NCBI RefSeq assembly: GCF_037392515.1
Contig: NC_090291.1
Coordinates: forward strand, 36,727,001 to 36,791,000
Reading direction: 5' to 3'
Length of the DNA stretch: 64,000 nt
Source: Haliotis asinina
Lineage: Eukaryota > Mollusca > Gastropoda > Lepetellida > Haliotidae
Both the position numbers and the translations under genes were made by a program. This document shows positions 22,375 through 35,956 of the stretch, one piece after another (position 1 is the stretch's first letter; every line of letters begins with the position of its first letter). The notes under the pieces are model-generated. The model was not told the origin of the DNA. It saw only the letters and a program-made list of their open reading frames with translations, and searched no databases.

Positions 22375-22790
22375 ATAAAAGTGCGTAATATCCAGCACAC
22401 ACCTGTATCCTACCCTGAATAAAGCTATGTAATATTCAGCTCACACCTGTATCCTATCCTGAATAAAGCAGTGTAATATCCAGCAAATACTTGTATCGTA
22501 CCCTGAACAAAGCAGTGTAATATCCAGCACACACTTGTATCCTATCCTGAATAAAGCAGTGTAATATCCAGCAAATACTTGTATCCTAGCCCGAATAAAG
22601 CTGTGTAATATCCAGCAAATACTTGTATCCTACCCTGAACAAAGCTATGTAATATCCAGCACACATCTGTATCCTACCCTGAACAAAGCTATGTAAATAT
22701 CCAGCACACACTTGTATCCTACCCTGAATAAAGCAGTGTAATATCCAGCACACAATTGTATCCTACATTGAATAAAGCTGTGACATACAA
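22375..22790. repeat. 44-bp tandem repeat, about 9 copies
   Basis: The unit is ccagcacacacttgtatcct plus accctgaataaagcagtgta plus atat, with small variation. It shares the 'cacacctgtaccctagcc' motif with the 79-bp unit, so the two arrays have a common origin. Confidence 0.9.
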
Positions 22791-23199
22791 CAACCAACAG
22801 ATTTCCTGTGGTAGGTAGCTACAGTCACAGTTACATAAACTGATGCACTGCCTACCAACCAAACACTAATTACACACACATAACAAAGATCATTAGCATA
22901 ATTACTCCCCATAGTCACCATGCCAGATTGGTTAACTTTCATTAGCTATGAAAGAAGTAATCCAGTAACTTATGAGCAATGCCACTTATAAGGACTGTCT
23001 GACTGAAGAGGTATAATTAATAAAACAGTGATCCAGTGTAGCTGATTCCATGTAATCCCTCACAGCAGGTCAAGTCCTCACACAGAACATGCTGAATACA
23101 TGCTGCGTTGAGGCTAATTACATGTTGAAGAGGACACTGATAAATATGATTCCGACAAACCAAGAATGAAAATCCTGATTGATTAACTGTTAACACTAC

Positions 23200-23525
23200 A
23201 ATATTCCAGCAATATTGCACGGTTTGTATATATTAGAGTCTGAACCAGAAGATTCAGTGATCAGCAGCTATTGACAATGTGTATAACTGTGGCTTTGTAC
23301 ACGATTGTCCACAGTCCAGTGATCAACACATGAACATCGACCTGAGCAACTGGGATATAATGACATGTCTCAATCACAATCCAGCGATCAACAGTATGAA
23401 CATCGATCAACGCAACTGGAATGTGTCAACCAGGTCAGCCAGCCTGACCAACAAAACCTGTTAGTCCCCTCTTGGAGCAAGCATGGGATGCTGACGACGA
23501 ATTATAACCCATATCTTCAGGTTCA
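23200..23525 (-). mobile_element. Short interspersed element(s), family B (duplicated core)
   Basis: Reverse copy with the 'cagtgatcaacacatgaacatcgacctgagcaactggga' motif present twice (near 23320 and 23385). This implies an internal duplication or two nested copies. It ends with gcaagcatgggatgctgac. Confidence 0.65.
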
Positions 23526-24059
23526 TAAAAATAATCAAGATGAACTAATATTCAAAATACATGATCATTTTTGTATTTCCCTAAAAATGTATTTTTTTAT
23601 GATAAAATTGATATCTATTCCAACTCATGCTATATTGCTTATCTCCCTTTCCCTTTAGATGGTTACAAGAAGAACAGGAAAAATTCACTCACCCATCGGA
23701 AACCCCGCTTTCTCGTCAAAACCGTCTCACATGACTTCCTCAAGCTCATATAGATGTCCTACATTTTCTTAGACCCATCATTTTTGACTGACATTTTGCT
23801 TCCTTATCCTAAGTCTTCTGACAATGAGTGAACAAAAATTAAATTGAAACAATGAGACATACATGCTTGGGCTTTGTTTATTGTCAGCATTGTTAAGTGA
23901 TGCAAAGTTGATACAAAACGTGAGGCCTGTAAAGACACATGACTTTGCATGCTGAGAAGGGCACAATGGATATTCTCATATTATTTGTTGTGTTCAGACG
24001 CTGTTTGGTAACTGTACATAGTGGTTAATGCTCGTATATTTTTGTTTAATGGAAACTAA

Positions 24060-24215
24060 TGTGTAGTCTGTCTCACAGTCCCTGAACAACATACGTTTAA
24101 CTTCCGCGCAATCCTTTCTGCAAAGCAAAAGATGTCACTGAAGGAAGACTGATTTTCTTCAGATTTTGGAACTTGGGCTCTTTTTCATTTTAAATGGAAC
24201 TAGTTGATACTATGA
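24060..24215 (+). mobile_element. Dispersed repeat, family D
   Basis: gtctgtctcacagtccctgaacaacat at the start and cttgggctctttttcatttta near the end match the repeat at 14580-14890 in inverse orientation. It has no ORF. Confidence 0.4.
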
Positions 24216-26320
24216 ATACAATACACACTCAGCAACTAAGTGTTCATGTGATGGTGTCCAGTATAATAAAGTAATAACTAACATGTCTTATTACTTGGTT
24301 TATAACACTGACACAGAAACTAACAAAATCAATCAAATTTTGAAGGTCTGACTGTTTCCCTGGGTGTCATTCCAGGAAAGTGATAACAAGATGAGAAAAC
24401 TTGGAACAGCATACCACAACCATAAACAGGTTGATAGCTGTTTGAAATATTTCATGAAATTTTTACCAAAATTCCTGGCAGGCACAAGCTGAACAATACA
24501 AACAAGTTCACATTGTTTTCTATTCTTGTTTTTCCAACCACCTACATTGTATTTGAAAACAGTAGTTTGTAAATCAACAAATAACCAATAACAAGCCTGC
24601 ACAATCGGTAACAAAGAGAATATAAAAGTAAACGTAAGGCCCAGATGGCCAGAGAGGTTCTTCAAAAACAGATCATTAACCATGAGCTTGTCAATCTGAC
24701 CACCGACAGTCCCAATATATAGAGGCTAGTTGTCCCAAAACAAATTCATCAAGAACCAATACCTACTAATAGTACTATTTACCAAAAAATACCCTGAATA
24801 GGTCCCAGTCCAGTGCTTAATTTATCGACCTGCGACAACTGAGACTTGAATTGGATTCAAATTTTAAGGCATTTTCTTACGTCTGAGAGATCTATTATAA
24901 TACACACTACTCTTATCTTACAGATATTAATTCTATTAGGACCCCCTTCTGCATCAATGTATGGGTGTTTGTACATGCATCTATATGCAGAAAGGAACTA
25001 TGTTCTGATTAAATGAAGCTTTATCACCCTCCTAAGGTTGATAATTAGGTTATATCACGCCATATCCCGTTGTATAACCCTATTATGTGGGATTACATAT
25101 ATCTCCTCAATTTAAATTCCACTGGTCAGTGTTGTAACACAGATCTACTTACAGTAATGAGGCTAATTAAAGGAGCACTTGGCGCTGTCAATGGGCAGTC
25201 ACCCAGCCTGATGGATTCAAGTGTTCAAACAAACTTTCTCACATATAATGACACACATCAGTCTTTCAAACAAAGCACTTGTTATAACTTCAAGATTTAG
25301 ACACATGTATGCCTGCCACTTTAAACTTTTGAAAAAAAAACAAGAAACAAATTGAAAGTAATTACATGGTATTTTATTGGCTTGCCATAAATCTAAAAGC
25401 ATGTTTGTATGGCAGCAAGCAGACAACTGTTTCTTGATTGGAGGTCAACCAACATGGTACGGTTGGATTCAATATCACCCTAAGTCAATAACATTTTGAA
25501 ATTAAAGGGGGACAACTGTCAGTCCCCGTAAGCTTATGTGCAAACCAGGAAACACTGGAAGGTCTGTGGACTCAAGTTCTACAATATTTATCACCCCTAT
25601 GATTACTCATAAATCAAATTAAATTGAGACAATGTCAGCTACACAGCACTAACTACTAACCACAAGAAATAATTTGTTTCAGAAAACAATTCTTTTCAAA
25701 TCATAATTTTTTAGAACAAAACTAAAAATCCCAATCTTACTTAATCTCGTCACAGACAATGAAAGCCATATCACTGTTCTGGGGTAAATGACAATGTTAA
25801 TACCTACCTGTTCACAAAGTGTTTCATACTAGTGAGATACATAAAACAACAGGATGTAAGGTTAAACCAACGTCTGCCCCTAAATCTCACTGATACCATT
25901 CATTATTCCCTGAGACAAAAGTTACGCACCTAAAATTTGACTGAAATTTATCAGTGCATCCACAAGGATGCAGAAAAAGTCCAAATACTTTTGTAAAAAT
26001 TCCAACAGATCAAAAATAAGTTATCACTGAGTTTGCTACAAGCTGGGTTATGGTATCACTTGCAGTTGCATCACTGTAACAATTAATGTGTTGATCATGA
26101 TACTCATTACAATAACAGTACTGATAATAATATTTAAGTGACCCAAAATTTGTTGTCAAGGGCCCCTGAAAATTATAAGCATGCATCACAGGGACCCTCA
26201 AATATAGGACTCAAGGTAAATCCTCCACACACATCCCCGCTCCACCTCCCCCCCCAGCCCCGCTCATAATGCAGTTGTATACATGATGCCTGAGGTGTTA
26301 AGGAGCAGTGAAGTTCTTAC

Positions 26321-26383
26321 TTTGAGGAGCTAGATGAAGGGACACAGATGTCAGAGCTGACAGGAGGATGGAGACTGAAGGTC
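26321..26383 (-). other. Candidate non-coding leader exon of the CUB/LDLa gene
   Basis: On the minus strand a strong acceptor (atattttttacag) is followed by 63 bases and the donor CTCAAA|gtaaga. No long frame runs through it, so it would be 5' UTR spliced to the exon at 14141. This is inferred from splice signals only. Confidence 0.3.
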
Positions 26384-26794
26384 CTGTAAAAAATATGCTC
26401 TAAGGAAAGGGGAACCAAAATGAGACACAACTCTGTATCAATTTTCGAAGCTCTCTTAGCGCTAACATAGTCATAAGTTAATGTTAATGCATGGGACTTA
26501 CAACTATCTTAGCAGTAAGAGAGCTTTGAAAATCTAGGAGTAGCTGTTGATAATGGATACAATCATCTCTACCGTATAATTCTTATACCTGCAAATATCA
26601 CCCACCTATACACATCTGTTACCAACAAACAGTCAATACTGAGGATTTTCATGGAATCTGCTTCAGTTTTGACAAAATTTTCATGAACATATAAACAAAC
26701 AATATGTATGAGTGAGTGAAACGGTAGGAGTTCCAAGAGTGCAACACCAGAAAACTAGATTCTGACAGTAGCCTGTCATACATACCCTGAAACA

Positions 26795-26835
26795 CACATA
26801 CATATATACATATATAAATATATATATATATTCAA
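26795..26835. repeat. (TA)n-rich microsatellite
   Basis: A run of acatatatacatatataaatatatatatata. Confidence 0.85.
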
Positions 26836-27317
26836 CAAAGCCCACGAAAGTCAGGGATGTGTTGGTCTATACAGATTTTACAACATTGTGATCAGAGACC
26901 TTGTAGTAAGGAAATATATGAAGAATGTACTTACAGCAGTTTCCACATGAGACAATGACTTTTTAATTTGACACAAGCTTCACGTCTGCTACTTGCAGAG
27001 CGAAGTGTCCTGTCGTCATACTTGTCCACTCCCAATATACACTAGCACATGCACAGAAAAACAATAACCAACACATTAACAGTGAGTTGCTTGTCTTCTG
27101 CCCTCCATACGATCTGCGAATGTAACACAACAGAACCACTATTCAAACACTGAACAAACAACTGGACTACTGGATTTAAAAACAAAACTTGTTCCAACTC
27201 AAATCCTGGCTTTGAAGTAGTCCAATTACGTGTTATCCTTGAAGCTGAAGAGTTCACTGAAGCTGAAGAGTTCACTGAAGCAAGTCAAATATCACCTTAC
27301 ATAAGACAACAGCATAC

Positions 27318-27490
27318 CTGTGCCATGACTCTACCTTCAGGCCATACAGCGTATGACTTGTAACGACCACACGCTGTTCACCTGTGCTGCTAGTGAAGGA
27401 AATACAGTGATGAGATGATGTGTGCGATAGCTCAGTGTTTGCACGCTCCGTCTGACCAAACAGTCCACACTGTGACGGACTAGTCTTCAC
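27318..27490 (-). other. Candidate first exon / promoter-proximal region of the CUB/LDLa gene
   Basis: This minus-strand stretch is less AT-rich than its surroundings. It ends at a donor-like GGCACAG|gtatgc, and a second possible donor GCACAG|gtgaac lies about 60 bases earlier. It would fit a first exon upstream of 26383. No TATA box is evident and there is no transcript evidence. Confidence 0.22.
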
Positions 27491-28254
27491 TGCCTAGATT
27501 CTCACTCAGTGGGATAGAAAAGTTGCACAGGTCATGAGCTAGTCTGTTCACACTTAATCTTTCAAAGGAAATCTTATAAGGCCAATCCGGGTTGAATCTC
27601 TTCTGTTTCAGATCTTGTGAAAGTAGTTTGAATAAATATTTAAACTAAGGGTAATTAGAAGGTCACGTAAAAACCTGACTGGGCTTATGAAGTCAAGTAG
27701 GATTGAGTGGAACAGAGAGGAGTGGACGGCCTGAAGCATGTACTGTTACATATTTTCAGTCCCTTGTATGCAAATCCACACGTGATTGGGTATTTTGTGT
27801 TACCATGATTACAGTCACCTTGTGGACTGGATTGTCCTGGAGTAGATAGGAGAGATGTGCAGTCGAGTGTTTGAGGGTGAAACAGGTCAAGGCCAAGTGT
27901 TACATGTTTCTGGTTTCTTGTTTGCAGGTCCACAGATGACAATTACTTTGTATCAAAGTCCCCATGTGGTATTGGAGTGACATGTAAAGGAGCGAACATG
28001 GAGTGCAGCAGAGTTGATGGAGCTGAATGAAGAGACAAAATGCATGCATTATACTTTTTTTATTTCAATTAACAGCTCCACATTTGGTAATTATTTTGTA
28101 TTTCTTATCATATCAATTGACACTTCCAGTCTTCTCCCAATCCATTCACACTAGTCTGCCTTGGGTTTTAATAGTATATACCCTCTATAGATACTGTCAC
28201 AATATTCTATGTATCTATATACCTGCATATCTATATACCTCAAGATGTGTAGAT

Positions 28255-28475
28255 GAGTAAGTATAGAGAAGTAAATGTAGAAAGGACTGAAGTGGTTTGG
28301 AGAGAAGTAAAGTAATGTGGAGCCAAGTAAATGTTGAGTGGAAAGGAGTGGGGGTTTGGGGCTGGGGGGTACATGGAGTGGAATAGAAGAGGGGGAGAGA
28401 AATTGCAGAGAGGAGTGGAATGGAGTAAATGTGGAGTGGAGAGCAGCGGGTAGGATGGAGCTGGGTGGAGCGACC
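28255..28475. repeat. Degenerate purine-rich gagtgga/agtaaatg repeat
   Basis: Repeated ggagtgga, agtaaatgt(g/t)gag and gaagtaaa words on the plus strand. The mirror Ser/Pro-rich minus-strand frames are artefacts of the pyrimidine strand. Confidence 0.65.
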
Positions 28476-28556
28476 AATGCATCCATTGCATATTGTGTAT
28501 TACAAGCCACTGTGATATACCCATAATACTGAACACAGCAGTGATAACCAACATTC

Positions 28557-28575
28557 ACTCACTCACTCACTCACC
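28557..28575. repeat. (CTCA)n microsatellite
   Basis: A short run of ctcactcactcactcac, the usual 3' end of local SINEs, without a recognisable element attached. Confidence 0.7.
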
Positions 28576-31030
28576 ATGTTAACATATGCAATAACAGTTC
28601 CGCCAAGCACATTTTCTCAAAACAAGCGACCAAACCAAATTAGCAACAGTCAAGTACAATGACGTAACTGTGGGAACTATAGAAGGTGTAACCTCTGCAA
28701 GTTTAAAGGAGGTGACAGATTTATCACCCAAACACACCACAGGCAGGTGACAAAATGAATCAGCCTCACACAGTCAGGCAGTCACTTCACTGCCTTTACA
28801 ACATGACCTTCAGCCCTAACCGTCTAGGTGATTCTTTTATCACGTTTGTGCAAACACAGCATTTTTCCACCAATCAATTTTATTCAAAGTCTTAAAACTA
28901 GCTTTTTTAAAACTTGGGTTTACAAATTTGTAAAGTCTAAAACATTTGCATCATAGTGCTTTTTTCATCAAGATTCAAAAGCACAGATTTATGATGAACT
29001 GAGGAAAAATTTAAAGAAATAAATAAGGGAGGTAATTCTTAACTTGTATCTTTCCATATTCCCAAACTAATATTATCCCTATTCACTAAACATTGAAGAA
29101 ATCAATAATAATAAGTTACATTTCAGAAAATTAACATTTCAGTTTCCTAGAATTTGTAAACACTGACAATTCTGGTTAAAAGCTACAAAAAAAGGCAACA
29201 ACAACAAATACAATGACACTATCACACTAGCCTGTATTGAACAATATCTGAAACTAACCTTGGTTCATAGAAAGAGTAGGTTGAAATAAGAAATGACTCT
29301 GACCAGCTTTTTAATACAGTAAATGAATGTCACTGAATGTTTCATTTAGTTTCTGGGGCAGGGGTAGCCTGGGGTTTACTGGTGGTACATAATGCCAAGA
29401 CCCCAGACTGATTCTTAAAACAGGTTAAGTATTGGTGTCCCCCATTGAGATATGGCTAGCAAAGCTACTGGGATCAAAATGAGAAATGAACTTCACATAA
29501 TTGCACAGCTTTCAGTTTTCGGTTGAAAAAATTTCTTAAGTTTGGGGTTCATTTCGTGTAGCCTGGTATTTGAAGTGATTGCTCAAAGTCCTAGTTTACC
29601 ACAAACACACAATGAGTGAGAAGCCTATTTCTAGAGTACCTCGAAATCTTTCACTGGCTGGCACACTTACATCCCAAAAGCCACTCCAAAACATCTCTCT
29701 CAGTGTTGTATCCTGCACTGCTTCATTTCTATCTCTGCACCATGAGCTGAATAAATCGAAATCACTCATTCACTATTTGTATGAACTCTTAGTTTGTCAG
29801 GAAAGGTGACTCAACCCCTACCATCGGATTTTGCAGTCTACACTGGATTTGGGGCAGAGGAAGTGGGGATGTGCAGGTGATACATCTACACCTGGCAGCC
29901 CTGCAATATGGCATACTTTTTACCTTACCTGGATGAGAGACTCACTCTGATAGGAACTGCAGACCATAGTGACAAAAATACGAAAGAGCATGTCAGGACA
30001 GAGAATAAACAAATAATCAGTGTTTCACTGATGGAAATACAGTAATGCAAGAATTCTTAGCAACTTCCACTTTCCTTTTTGTCCAAGAGGCATGTTATAG
30101 GGCTACAGCAATTCCTTCCTGTGTTATGGGGCTGTAGCAATTCTTTCCCCCCCAAAATGAAGTTGGTGGAAAAAAATGGGCTTTATTTTATCTTCTTTCA
30201 TTCTTTGAAAATTCCAGACACCCTGTTCAGAATGTTTTAAACTTGAATGATTTTGATCCCCATTCAAGCAAACTTACTGATGAACCAGTATTAGATGAGC
30301 GATGACCTGACAAATGACCCTAGTTTGCATATATGGGAAGGCTCTCCTGAACATTCCATTTGAAAAATGAGTGAAACAGGTTGTCGCCTACAACTTTTCT
30401 CGTGCGAATCGGGTCTGCAGGACACGTGTTAAACAGAAGTGGCATTGAGTTCATGCCACAGTCAAAGTGTTTATTGCTCGTGCTTAATCCCCAATCTACC
30501 TCATGTATTCGTTTATATTCCCTGCCCCGCCTACTTGTCACAAATGCATTTACTGCACAGGCTCATCTAATATGTGTCAAGCAGTAAACGTGTAAAAGCT
30601 AACCAAATTGTACCTTCCTAACCAATTTTCCCCTCAGCAGTTGGGACGCAAACTAGCAAATATTGTCTACTGACAGTGTATGAAATCTACACGAAATCCA
30701 TGAATATCAATCTGGGGTATATTTACAAAGTGGAATATCTAAGCACATTAGACATTAGTTTATGATCGCAAAATATTAAAAACAGAACATTGTGGGTATG
30801 ATAGAGGATGACATGGAACATAAGGTTTAATATAGAAACAAAATGATTTAGTTTTAAACGGAAGTCAGTGACCAGAAACCATACATTATGTCATTACTGC
30901 AGTGACTAACCTTAAAAGCTGGCAGAATCGATGCTCAAGATTTGTCAGATTGGAAAGTCAAACTTGTACTGAATGATGATGGAAACAATATCTTGGAGTG
31001 AGATCAGTCTTCCTCTTTTGATTCATTTGT
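28576..31030. other. Non-coding stretch
   Basis: I see no exon, RNA gene or clear repeat here; only short chance frames. Confidence 0.5.
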
Positions 31031-31049
31031 TGTTGAACGCACACTCAGC

Positions 31050-31165
31050 AGTATTCCCAGTCAAGCAAGTCAGCGAACCTAACCATTGATCCCGTTAGTC
31101 GCCTCTTGCGAAAAGCATGGGCTGCTGAAGACCTATTCTAACCCAGATTTTCATGGGTCTGGTCT
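31050..31165 (-). mobile_element. Short interspersed element, family B (partial)
   Basis: gtcagcgaacctaaccattgatcccgttagtcgcctcttgcgaaaagcatgggctgctgaagacc is the reverse of the family B head seen intact at 49173-49441 and 56312-56576. Confidence 0.7.
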
Positions 31166-31402
31166 CCAGGAAGTTAGCTTTATCATGTTGACACGTTTAT
31201 GACATATGCAGTACTGGTCTCGGAGACCAGGGATAATGTTTATAGCTGAGGCCTGCATTGTCAGCATAACAGAGACTGACTTGAATAATAAAGCTTTGTC
31301 TGGTTCAGGTGATGTAAGACTCTGTAGAGTATCAGGCAAGGCTCACCATAGAAACGCAAGAGTGTCATTATGAGTGTTGTCACGATGAAATAAGTCTGAA
31401 AG

Positions 31403-32335
31403 GAAACTGTGGTTGAGGCTGTACTTGTGGCAATAATATATCTAGTAGAGAATGGACCTAAGGTTGTACTTATGACAATAATATATCTAGTAGAGATTGC
31501 ACCTAAGGTTACACTTATGGCGATAATATATCTAGTAGAAATTGCACCTAAGGTTGTACTTATGGCAATAATATATCTAGTAGAGATTGCACCTAAGGTT
31601 ATACTTATGGCGATAATATATCTAGTAGAAATTGCACCTAAGGTTGTACTTATGGCAATAATATATCTAGTAGAGATTGCACCTAAGGTTGTACTTATGG
31701 CAATAATATCTCTAGTAGAAACTGCACCTGAGGTTGTACTTATGGCAATAATATATCTAGTAGAGATTGCACCTAAGGTTGTACTTATGGCGATAATATA
31801 TCTAGTAGAGATTGCACCTAAGGTTATACTTATGGCGATAATATATCTAGTAGAAATTGCACCTAAGGTTGTACTTATGGCGATAATATATCTAGTAGAA
31901 ATTGCACCTTAGGTTGTACTTATGGCGATAATATATCTAGTAGAGATTGCACATAAGGTTATACTTATGGCGATAATATATCTAGTAGAAATTGCACCTA
32001 AGGTTATACTTATGGCGATAATATATCTTGTAGAAATTGCACCTAAGGTTGTACTTATAGCGATAATATATCTAGTAGAAATTGCACCTAAGGTTGTACT
32101 TATGGTAATAATATCTCTAGTAGAAATTGCACCTAAGGTTGTACTTATAGCGATAATATATCTAGTAGAAATTGCACCTAAGGTTGTACTTATGGCAATA
32201 ATATATCTAGTAGAAATTGCACCTAAGGTTGTACTTATGGCAATAATATATCTAGTAGAAATTGCACCTAAGGTTGTACTTATGGCAATAATAACTTGAG
32301 CAGAGACTGCACATGTGGTTGTATGTGTGGCCATA
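31403..32335. repeat. 45-bp tandem array, about 20 copies
   Basis: The unit is gttgtacttatggcaataat plus atatctagtagagattgcac plus ctaag. The 45-base period is divisible by three, so open frames of 125-167 codons appear on both strands with exactly repeating peptides (LMAIIYLVEIAPKVV). They are best read as an artefact. Degenerate units seem to continue to about 32700. Confidence 0.95.
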
Positions 32336-32344
32336 ATATTTCCA

Positions 32345-32580
32345 GTTCAGCAAATTCCAGCTATAGTGGCGGTCTGTAAATCAAATCTGGATTAGACAAT
32401 CAAGTGATCAACAGCAAATGACAATGTATATAGATGGGACATTAGACAATGACCAGGATGAGCAATGACCCGCACAACTGGGACATAACGACATATCTCA
32501 AACAAGTCAGTAAGCCAGATAACCGATCCTGTTACAATGAGCACACTTGTTCTAACCTAGATCTTCATGGGTCCTGTACC
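32345..32580 (-). mobile_element. Short interspersed element, family B
   Basis: Contains ttccagctatagtggcggtctgtaaatcaaatc, caagtgatcaacagc, gcacaactgggacataacgac, cctgttac and ttctaacctagatcttcatggg. Confidence 0.7.
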
Positions 32581-33619
32581 TGTGAAGATTGCATGTCAAG
32601 TACTACTTACAACAATATCTAAGAATAGACTACACTTGCGATTGTACTTGTGTCAATATCAAGCCCAAATTCTCTTGGGACATTGCACTTATGTATATTG
32701 TCTATAACAGAAAACATGGGAAATTACATTTTTCAATATTTTCTTCCAAGATGTGTTTGTTCTTGCCACAATAATATACCAATTCTGATTGATGAAGAGG
32801 AACAAATTTTAGGGATTGTCAACTTCTTTATTGCAATAAACGCAATTAATTACTTACTTGATATCGATTTTAACATCTACTCCTACAGTAAAGTAGTTGT
32901 CAATAAAATTTATTGCTTTTCATTATTATAAGAACTTCCACATGCCCCTTAAAGAAAAGAAGAAAATTCTGAGAAACATTGTCAGACAACCATCGTCACA
33001 AACATTTCAACACGAACATGGTATGTTCATATTACACTAGTGTTTTCAACACATTCACTGGTTGACGCATGTGTTCGTTGTAATCTATACATGTCCAGGT
33101 TTAACACTTTCGACATTTGATGATGAGCTGAAGGTCACTTTCCACTACTATCATCAAAGATGACCACCTGGACTGTGTGTGGCTGCTGCAGCCTGTCAAA
33201 TTCCCTGGTGTAAGAAGATGTCACACATTGTCTCATCTGCCCCCCACATCCGGCTGTGTCACCGACCAGATTCAACTTTATATTTAGACCCATTTTCCTG
33301 TTTCTGTGTGTCTTTTGAGGGGCATCGCGTGTATCTGGATCCACGACTCCCTCGGCCTCTGTTTGTACACTGTTTTTTCCAATGCCTCCTATTGGTCAGA
33401 AGGAAGTAGTACTTCTAGTGGGAATGTTATTTTAAGTTATTTCATCAAGGATGTTCTAACAGTTTATTTGATCTGATTACATTAAAAACAACATGGTGGC
33501 TGAAATGCAGCATTTCCAGAAAAAAGGGCATGATTCTGGTCAATCAAATAACTGATTTGGATCTTCAATTCACATTGATGTAGGGTAGGAAGTGGTAGGG
33601 TAGGTGGGTGTATGTGTGT

Positions 33620-33742
33620 GTGAGTGAGTGAAAGAGATGGGTTTTATGCAGGGGACACCAGAAATAGGCTTCACACATTGTAACCATCAAAGTTTTCTCA
33701 TGACAAGCAAATGCTTTCATTACAAGACTACCCACTGCACCC
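33620..33742 (-). mobile_element. Short interspersed element, family A (internal deletion)
   Basis: Contains gtgagtgagtgaaagagatgg, gggttttatgc, ggggacaccagaaataggct, tcacacattgtaacc and a tRNA-like end. The interval between the gtgagt end and ggggacacc is shortened. Confidence 0.7.
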
Positions 33743-35049
33743 AAAAACTATACATAATGCAGTACACAGCATGTAGGCATTACAACAGAAGGATGGGGTG
33801 AATAAGGAACTTATTGATTCATTTATAATTCTGTACCAACACTAATCAGCCATCAGCTGTGACCAGAGAACACTGGCCTAGTACCACAGACTTTCATGAT
33901 TTATTTAATCTAATTGTTCTCCCTTTGTAATAAATAATAAATTTATAAAATAGAGGCTTCATTGTAGAGAAAAATATATTACAGCATTGTCAGCAGTGCT
34001 AGACTTCACAATCTGCCATCTGAACAGGAGGCTGAAGTCAATTAACCTCCTGCATCATTTTCCCTCTGAAAATGTGAGCAAGGCTCACTAAATACCCTCA
34101 ACTGTGTCTCCCTGGGTGAACTTCAGCTGAACAACAGTTAATAATGAACCTGTCTGTTGTAGAGACCCTGAAGCAAATATATCCCAGAAAGCACATGCCA
34201 GTCTTGAAAATGTGGCAAGTCTAGATTCCCTTAGTTTCTGAAAATGAGGAAAGTCTCAGGGCTCCATTTCAATACATTATTATTTTTTAACTATGAACTT
34301 CTTTCAGTAAAATATGTTCATTTCAGAGAGTAGTTGTTAGCCTAATAATGAACTAATAATGCTCAGAATTACTGACTATCCCTCTGTCAATAAATGCTGT
34401 AAGTTCCTCGCCAAAGGCTGGTGATTAACACAATTTATTCACTCAGAAGAGATAATCTGAGCAAATCCTTGTGCTTAACGTCACTGAATGTGGTATGTGT
34501 ATGTAGTTCTATAAACTGCATATGAATACAATTTTTTTAGTAAACCTACAGTGGCAAATGATTTGCACACAAGCTTGTTGCCATGTTCTGACATCAGGCT
34601 TGAAAGTCCTGGGTAAACATAATGTGTTTCTTGATAGGAATGTTTGTAACAACAAAGAGAGAAGAACATTGTTATGAAGTGCTTGAAAGCAGTTTTTGCT
34701 CAGCAACTGCAATTCCATATTCATCAGGATTATTGGATCATGATACGAAGTTTATCAAATACATAAATTGCATCAATATCACAAGGCTTAAATGAAAAAT
34801 ATGATCAACATTTCCCCATTGCATTATAAATAGAGTTTACCGCTTATATGGTTGATTTTATTCAATCTAAAATTGATTCACCTTCTCAAGGTCTGGGTCT
34901 CCTGAACATGAGCAATGGTACGACACAATTAAATGTTTAGTAATGTAAAGAATCGTGCCTTATCTTGAAAGTCTGGGTCCCCCTTGTTCATTACTGTGAT
35001 GTATTAAAGTCATTGTATTACAGTCAATGTATTACAGTCCCATATACTT

Positions 35050-35230
35050 GAAAGCAGTGAGCTGTATGGCGGCAGTCTGTAAATAATCGCGTTGAGACCA
35101 GATAATCCAGTGATCAACAGCATGAGCATTGATCTACACATTTGGGATATGATGACGTGTCAACCAAGTCAGTCAGCCTCACCACAGGATCCCTGTAGTT
35201 GCCTCCAAACTTAAAATAATCCATGGGTTT
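35050..35230 (-). mobile_element. Short interspersed element, family B
   Basis: Contains tatggcggcagtctgtaaataatcgcgttgagaccagataatccagtgatcaacagcatgagcattgatc and ccctgtagttgcctcc. Confidence 0.7.
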
Positions 35231-35956
35231 TGAGCATGATATTTTTATGAAGTTCATACTGGTCATGTTTTATGGAGTACATTAAGAATATGAACAGATG
35301 AATAAAAATGTTTAAAAAGTATGAGTGTGTTTGCTGTTTATTTAATGATGCCTAGGAGTCATCTTTATATGAATTCCAGATTTGCAGACAATGTACTTCC
35401 CCTTTAGTCATGGTCCATATGACTTGGGCACTTCATTTAATTTTGTGCTTAAATATATAAATTAACTTTTAATCCATTACATTTATGTGAATTCTGATGC
35501 CAAATGTGAAATCAGGGTATCAAATTACTCTATGTATCAGTTTTTGCTTAAATACATCCCAAAACAAGCAAATTTTTGCAAAAATTAAGATGTTTTCAAC
35601 AAAAAAAGTGGTCCGCGATTTCCAATAATTATGAACAAACTCGATCTAGACCTGAACCCAGAATTTCAGAATTTCAAAATTTCAACTGCCTCCAAAATAT
35701 TTATTTGTGATCCGATTTTCAACAGGAAAAGTGATGTGAAATCAGTAAAATGTCAGCTATCACACAATGCTATCTGTATTCACTTATCTGTAATATGAAA
35801 AAATCATGTGGTATAGCTACTCTAATGATGCATGGGTTGCCGAAGATCAGTTCCAGCCCGAATCTTCACAGGTATCTTGGCAGTAATCCAGGGACCAGGT
35901 TCATCCTTGCAAGTCATAATACTTGCTGTGTTGTAACCTCTCATCAGTGTCAAAAA

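Larger units (their letters stand above)
14142..26320 (-). other. Long intron (or upstream region) of the CUB/LDLa gene
   Basis: No supportable coding exon was seen between the signal-peptide exon and the candidate leader exon. The interval holds the SINEs, MITE and tandem arrays listed separately. Confidence 0.4.

Noticed and set aside
28151-28558. Ser/Pro-rich minus-strand frames of 104-135 codons
   Set aside because: Arise from a purine-rich low-complexity stretch read on the pyrimidine strand.
31409-32334. Long open frames (167, 125 and 141 codons) on both strands
   Set aside because: They are produced by a 45-bp tandem repeat with a period divisible by three; no start context, splice sites or domain supports a gene.
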